Part shown: in pieces, positions 57,254 to 64,000 of the stretch
Numbering within the stretch: position 1 is the first letter of the stretch
How the letters are laid out: each line of letters begins with the position of its first letter
From: Formicarius rufipectus
Taxonomy: Eukaryota; Chordata; Aves; Passeriformes; Formicariidae
Direction: 5' to 3'
Assembly (NCBI GenBank): GCA_013399695.1
Contig: VXAU01001099.1
Span: 62,001-126,000 of the forward strand
Length of the DNA stretch: 64,000 nt
Made by a program: the position numbers and the translations under genes
Notes under the pieces: generated by a model
Databases searched by the model: none
The model's input: the letters and a program-made list of their open reading frames with translations, nothing else
Told to the model about the DNA's origin: nothing

Positions 57254-60200
57254 GCATTTTGGGGAGTAGTAGGATGTTTGTCCTGTTGAGGAATTTAGAA
57301 AACTGATACTTTCTCAAGATCTGCTTATCTACATTTAGATTTTCTTGGAATAATATTTTGGATGAAGATATTTTCTGGAAAACTTTAACGTGCCAAATGA
57401 TGTCCTGGTAGTGACAGGACATGATGATCTACAAGAACCCCAGTGAATGTAGAAATGTGACCTCTTCAGAAACTGTGGCTTTAAATTGAAATACTCTGTG
57501 TAAGCTGTCTTTTGCTGTGCTCTTGACTTGCATAGAATTTTCTTAATTAAAGAAGAAAAGAAGAAGGATCAATAAAAACCTCACCAGTACTTACAGCGCT
57601 TCTTTCCAATCTTCAGGTGCACCAGTATGTCCCACCACCCTTCTCCAAAACATGACACTTAGTTGTCTGTATGGAAATAAATAGAGAAGTATCATAACTG
57701 CACTGTGAATAGAAACAGATAGCTAACAAGAAAGTCAGTGCACTGTGGTGAACTGAGCTGCTGCTACATATAATTCTTGATGGCTTTTGATGCTATTGAC
57801 AGAAGTATAGCAGCATCACACTTCCAGATGCAAGGGAACTGATGGTAAATAAAAGAAATATAGCTGGTCATGAAGTATTTTATGCTAGCTGTTTTTTTTC
57901 TTCCAAATAACAGTTCAATGTCAGTTAAGGAAAAGTCTGAACAAAAATGCATTAATTTCATACCTATATTTATATACCCATAGATAGGTATATTCATGCA
58001 CACCTGGAGAAACTTCTTTTTGGTTTGGGAGCATGTTAGAACTCAATGAGCTTATTTAAGGATTGGAAGAAGTACAGCTGAATCAGTGCAGTGCTATGCT
58101 TGTCCACCTTGTACCTGCTGAGAACTACCTCCAGTGTACATTACTCAGTCCAATAATAAGTTATCATTCCTGTATGGTGTAGGACTATGGTGTGAGGCCC
58201 TGCCAAGGTTACCCAGGGCTAGACTATGTCCTTCTTGCAGTGAGCCAAGGAGAAGCATCTCAGATAATTAGTGACTGTAAAGTCTTGCCTCCTCAGTGAA
58301 TGTCAGGAAGATTGGTATCCTTAACTGTCTTGCCACTGTGTTTATGCCTCAGAAAGTAACTGTTCTGAGCTGATAAGCATTGTCTATGATATATCTTATG
58401 CTGTCACTTCCAGTAAGAGTTACACTTCATGCCACTGGTGGAGTTTATTTTATGCTTATCTATTAAAAATTAGTTAAGTCGATATAAAGTGTATGGAGGA
58501 CCTAATTTGTATTTTTGTAGAGAAATTGTTAGGTTTCAAGGTATTCCCCCCAAATTCCTATATGATGGACATTTTTGCAAGAAACATAGCGTAGCACTCA
58601 ACTGAGATTTCTAATTGTAATTAATTTTGTGGAAAATAAATAATCATAGAATCACATTTTGACTCATTACTGAAGAGATTGTAGTAGGTAGTCTTGTAAA
58701 ATCTACAACAACCTTTTCTCTATATGTAATAGAATATTAATATGCTCCTTTAGCACTATGTGAATTAGAACTCAGTCAAAGGATCTATATTTTAAAAACA
58801 GTTCTTGAAGCAAGGATTTTACTTTTAGATCTGAAGCTCACTAAAGTAAATTGAGATTTTTTTCTAAAAAAAAAAAAAGAGCTTAGTACTGTAAAACTTT
58901 CTTGACATAATTTTATAACTTAATATTGCATCCATCTTTCTTCATTATCATCTCTTAGAAATTCAAATACCAATATAATACATACTTTTTCAAACATTAT
59001 TTGGAGTGATATTTCTAAAATATCAAAGGAGGGAGTTGTTATTTATAGAAGTTCATTAAGGTAAAGACAGGACTACAAAACATCATGTATCTCAATTCTG
59101 TGAGTTAACATATTGATATTCTTCCTCACAATTTCCAATAGCATTGATAGAAACCGATCACTCTGTCAGAAACTATAACTAAGTAACTTATCTTTATACC
59201 TGCTTTTTTCAGCACTAAACTTGAGTAGTGTTGGTGAAATCAGTGGAACTGAATCAATTGCAACAGCAGAGTATCTGGTACATCAATTTTAGGATGCTTT
59301 GCAACCTTTCATGCCCATGATACTCCCTTTGAACTCAAAGAGAATTCTGGCTTCGTGGGAGTATGAATCAGGCCTTCAATACCAGATTTATATAACTAGG
59401 AAGCAGTTGGAGCTTTTGGAGAATGAGGATTAAGAGCTTGGCGAGTTTGCTAATGAGGTACACTCTCCTTAGCCTGTGAGCTGGCAAGTGTTGGTGGTTC
59501 ACCACATATCTTCCACTCTTTGGTATCTTTTATTATTAGAGTGATGGGTAACAAGCCCCAGAAATGGTAGGAAGTAGGAAATTATTCCTCCTGAGATCTG
59601 AGCATTAACATTCCACTAGAGAGGCCTTCAAAAGTGTTCTGGCATTGCAACAGAACACAACGAGCTCCCACGTACTGCATGAGATTCACATAAAAAGTAA
59701 AGCTCCTAGAAACAAAAGTGGGAATACTATTGTAGAAAGGGAAGAAGATAATTTATACAGAAGAGACAGTGAAAGGATTAAATAAAGGGAAAAGGGGGAG
59801 CAAGGGAGAAGGAAAGTTCAGCAATGCTGAGAATTAGACAGCAATCTTAATTACTTCTCTGAAATTGCTCCTGCACTGAACTCATGGGAGTCCACATGGC
59901 ACATATATATTTATATCTCAGAATATTGCATGCAGTTATATGCAACTAAATGATCAGGTAATCTTAGAGGGATTGGACTAGTAAATATACATCCTTTCAT
60001 CACAAAAGTGCTTTAAAATGACTCCAACATTATATGAGGCAAAAAACACTGGCAACTAAGGAGCATTTTTTGAGAAGCTGAGTGTCTTAACCATCGAGAC
60101 AGTTTGAACTAGCAGCCCTAGTCTCTGAAATTCCAGCCTTCTGCCCATTTATAATCCTTCTTAGAGAAACTGGCTGAAACCAATCCAACTCAACCCACAG

Positions 60201-61532
60201 TATGTTCAGGTACTTCAGTGATGGTGATATCAAAATGTCTTAGAGTCGCAGAGAATGAAAGAAGGGTGAGAAAGAAATACATAAGTTTATAAAGGCATGT
60301 CTTACCCCTGAACTTGTCTTGCACAGCTGAAATGCTGCTTACTTGAAGCAGGCACTGGGATGAGGCAGACTATTTCATGTTAGTGCCTGTTTGTGACTTG
60401 GCTACCCCAGGACATCAGACAAAATGACCAATGTGCAAAATGCAGTGTGCTTTGATTAACCTGGCACGCTGCTGTCATGACCACAGCATATTGGGAAAGG
60501 CTTTGTGCTCCCTTCACCTTCAAGTCAAATAACCCAATTTAATTGTCATTTGCAAGCAGAAGACAGTACCATGTAGCAACTTCCAGCCCCATTTTCATTG
60601 ATTCTGATATTGGAATCTCTTGTCCGTGTTTTAATTCGTATTTCATAAACAGAGTTTGAAATTATTAGAACTGTTCATTGAAACCAAGAAAGTTTCACCT
60701 ACTCAGCACATTATCTTAACATATTTTTATTCTGTTTTCGCTTTTGTGAGTACAATGATCTCATCAAACTTCAGTAGTTTATTATTATACTATTTTACTC
60801 TGTTTTTATATCAAAGATTTAGCATATCATGGAATGATTTGTATATTATTATCTATCCTTTTTCAGCAGGAGAATATTAAAACTTGATTCTAGTTTTGTC
60901 ACTCATTAAATTCTTCCTGCAAAAGCAGGTGATAAATTCAAATTTCTTTAAGACCACCAAAAAAAAAAATTGCTGAAGAAAAATAAATGTGGGTTAGTCT
61001 AATGCCATTCCCGAATTCTCAACTTGGAAGTGGAAGTAGCCTGAGATAATGTGTAAGATGTGGAGTTGTACAATTCACTCTTATTTTTGCAATGATCTGA
61101 AGTTTTCAGAGTAACAATAATATTAACGCTTACCTCCAATTAGGCATAAGTTACTTTCTGCCATAGATATTGATAATTATGATGTCGTCCTACTCTGAAT
61201 GGTAATAAGATATAAATTTTTTTAAGATCAATATTTAAATGTCAAAATCTGTGAAGTTTTCATGATCATAAATTTATATATCACCTTTTTTTTGGTTTTA
61301 TTTCCTTAATATTCTTCCTTTTGATTCAGCTCTTCAGTTCTATAAGAAACTCAGAGAATTCATCTTTATTAACCAATGAGGCTGTGTGAAAAATATTTAT
61401 TGTTTCTCACTCCAAACAGTTCTCTTTAGTAATAAATGAGTATAAAGGAAGCATGACAAGCTATTTGCTGCATGGTAGATGATATTAATGACCTGCCACA
61501 CTCATGTCTCCTTGTGTGATATGTAGCTGTTA
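57254..61532. other. Non-coding AT-rich stretch
   Basis: No recognisable genes or interspersed repeats. It contains an A run at about 58866-58878 and a purine-rich piece at about 59735-59815. Confidence 0.5.
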
Positions 61533-61547
61533 TTTTTTTTTTTTTTT
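61533..61547. repeat. T15 run
   Basis: Homopolymer of fifteen T. Confidence 0.85.
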
Positions 61548-64000
61548 GAGTGACAGATTGCAACAGAGAATGTTTGGTGTCAGTTGTGTCCTGTTATCTA
61601 GTCTCTATTAATAAGAAATGAGGAAAATAGCTTTATTTGGTGTCAAACCAGATAGCACCAACACTACCGGTTTCTCTCATGGGGTCAGTAGTGAAGGTTC
61701 AGGGAATGAACAAAAGAAACTGGGAAACCAGTGTCCTCCTAGTAAGATGGTGAATCCCTTTTTGCTGATAGTAGTAGATGGTCAACCTATTAATTACAGA
61801 CATTCATCATATGTAACCTTCTCATCACTCTGAATTTCCTGTGAAACAAGCATGACAGCCTTCTGTAATCACTCAAGAGTCCTAACATATGAAGCCCTTA
61901 AAATCCTTGTCATAGAGATTGATCCATGAGTCCTGAATTCCTAAGGGGTCTGCCTGAAGGCATTGGAGGCCAGGCTGTAAGGCTGAATGACAACAGCTGG
62001 AGCTACTGCTACAGTGCCCAAAGATGCAGATTGGTGTTTGGGTTCTCAAGCTAAGCCCTTGAAAGCTTGAGAGAGATACTGTCAATGCAGAGGCCAGTGG
62101 GATATTCTGGGCTCACTGTATATTTGAGCTGCATCTCTCTGCCCACTTTGGAGAAAGTCCAGCCTTGTTGAAGCCTGTCTTCCTCCTCCCACTCTTACAA
62201 GATGGAGACACATCACATTTATCCATCAAGGTTATTGTAATGTTGCATATATAGGACTTGAATTCTACTTCCGGTTAGGCATAATGATTTTTCACATTTT
62301 CCACACTGGCCTCTAGACACTGGCTGCCAATAAAACTGGGATTTCCTATTTTCCTGGATGAACTTTTTTGACCAAATTTACTTTGTGTAAATGAGCTATC
62401 TGCTACCACAAAATAGCAGTCTTTGAAATCTGATGGATTTCAGAAAGATTCCTTAAAATACCTGCCAACTGATAGACTCTTCTGTGTCTTGAACTATCTG
62501 TTGCATGATAGCTTTAATAAGGATGGAAACTCTTAATATTGTCAACAATAGTAAAGGATTGTTTAACAAAGTTTCCATTTGCAGCTCACCAGTGCTGCAT
62601 ACAAGAGGAATAAATACATGCCAGTCAAGGTCTGTTGCTGCTTTTGGACAGTTATGGGATTGTTGTTTTGGTTTTTCCTTTTCTATCTGGCCTTTACCTT
62701 AATAATCCTAATCAGTTTTCTAATCAGTTCCATTGAGATACTCAATGTGATATATTTAACATAGTAGCTGTAGGGGGACTGTTAATTAGAGCAGTGCAGA
62801 CAATTTGAGATTTGTTTTAGGGGGGATGTTATTCTAATTCAGTTAACATGCCAATATCAATAATTCAATAAATTTCTAATGTATCACCAATAAACTACAA
62901 AACCATCATGTTATGAGGCTAATAGAATTTACTAAATCCTAACAAACACAGGAAAAGGGAATCTTCAGAACTCGCAGTCCATCTGGTTGTGAGTGCTAAC
63001 ATAAAAGCTCCACCACTTACAACTTACAGGCTGACACCTTACGCTGCTGGCTCACCACCCCATCACGCCACCTGTGATAGAAATGACCTGCTGTGACACG
63101 ATGCCATTGTAGTCACACTCAGCTCTGCTGATCCCACATTCACCTCCAGCTGGTAATTTGACATTACTATTTAGAGTGGTAGAACCCTGAGCTGGTAAGA
63201 TGAAGTTGAAAGGATACAGCCCCATACCACAGGAAAAAGAAAATATTAAACTGGTGAATACTGGAAAAATGCAACCACAGTATTGTTTCATTTTACATCA
63301 GAATTCATACTGTGTACTTTTGAATGACAACACCCTAAGTGATTAACTAAATGTTGGTAATTGATCAAGACACCACAAAAATGATATATAAGTGAGATTT
63401 GGAAACGGCTATATCCACATGGAGACTAAGTTGTACTATGAAAAGTTCTAAGCTCTGCTCTAGGATGCTGGATATTTGATTTTATGATATATTTGCCGAG
63501 AAGTTACTTGTTCTCTTTGGAGAGCAGATTTATGGGGAAAAAAAGCTTATGTTGTATACAGATATGCAGCAAATAAAAGCACATCGTTAATCATTATGAA
63601 TGCACCAACAGGGCTCAGCCCATGAGACATCTGCATAAAATTGCCCATATTCTTTCAGCTGAGATGGACCCTAAGCAGAGGATACATCTAGGAAGTATAT
63701 TAAGCCAGACTGTTATATATGGAAGGGTCTTACAGTTCAGTTAATGTTACACTTGAGGCTGTTCTGCAAAATATGCCAGCATAATTAATGTCAATACCAG
63801 ATAACCAGTCACTGTAAATACCCTTGCAGGGATTTCTTTTATCTTATAATAGAAATCCCATTGAAGAAGTAAAGTTTCCAAATGTATCCCAGAAAATCAG
63901 AGGTCAATTCAATAACCTACAAACCAGCAGGCAAATTTCATCTCCAGTTAAAGGCAAGTGTTATCTCCTTTGACAGGAATAGACTAGTGGGAAATAAATA
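61548..64000. other. Non-coding stretch to window end
   Basis: No gene or repeat recognised. The part at about 61905-62170 is slightly richer in GC and carries a 67-codon minus frame with no family features. Confidence 0.5.

Noticed and set aside
58645..58670. TCATAGAATCAC word resembling a CR1 terminus
   Set aside because: Only about 12 bases match and the following GGTTTGGGTTGGAAG block is absent.
1..64000. CRISPR arrays, operons, bacterial or phage genes
   Set aside because: No spaced repeats or long coding frames; composition and CR1 elements show vertebrate nuclear DNA.

Overview
The window looks like non-coding nuclear DNA from a bird. It is AT-rich by eye and contains no reading frame recognisable as a host gene. 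Its clearest interspersed elements are CR1 LINE fragments with the avian 3' end (…CCCTTCCAACCC…GATTCTNTGATTCT-type termini, or the complement TCATAGAAT…GGTTTGGGTTGGAAG). CR1 dominance with faint old MIR- and L3-like relics fits birds better than mammals. The species cannot be named. The window is either intergenic or lies within a very large intron, and sequence alone does not decide which. The longest open frames (185, 168 and 164 codons) match no family I recognise.

Layout. At 0.6 kb there is a compact imperfect hairpin, and at 1.5 kb a TA/TG microsatellite. A degenerate L3/CR1-like tail is near 3.0 kb, a 27-bp-period duplication near 4.6 kb and a polypurine tract at 5.0-5.15 kb. A MIR-like relic at 8.4 kb is flanked by 11-bp direct repeats, a CR1 tail lies at 9.5 kb, and a second MIR-like relic at 10.5 kb. 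An exact 35-bp inverted repeat joins 11.4 and 13.15 kb. At 16.05-16.5 kb is a sequence I recall as a widespread avian interspersed repeat, possibly LTR-type. The best CR1 copy is at 17.9-18.6 kb, with ORF2 C-terminal peptide in three frames and a perfect CTCF-type motif. Overlapping unexplained frames lie at 20.8-21.5 kb and a second CR1 at 25 kb.

From 25.5 to 34.5 kb no interspersed element is recognised. Two CR1 copies then lie head to head at 34.5 and 35.2-35.9 kb. The second joins an ORF1 (esterase) fragment directly to the 3' end of ORF2. Further fragments are a short CR1 tail at 40.65 kb, a MIR-like relic at 40.9-41.06 kb and an old CR1 ORF2 relic at 43.0-43.3 kb. A 1-kb block with relatively many CpGs at 44.5-45.6 kb carries, on the minus strand, the end of another LINE type (probably RTE-like) with a Cys/His finger-like C-terminus. 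A short N gap and an 18-G run lie at 47.0 kb, and three A/C-rich tracts at 48.1-50.3 kb. The rest, to 64 kb, is AT-rich sequence with simple repeats and one candidate CTCF site at 51.6 kb.

There are no operons, rRNA genes, tRNA genes or CRISPR arrays. No gene set works together here: the content is fossil retroelements in otherwise unannotatable DNA. I found no convincing new biological system. The items most worth checking are the LINE block at 44.5-45.6 kb, the 35-bp inverted repeat, the ORF1-ORF2 CR1 junction and the frames at 20.8-21.5 kb.
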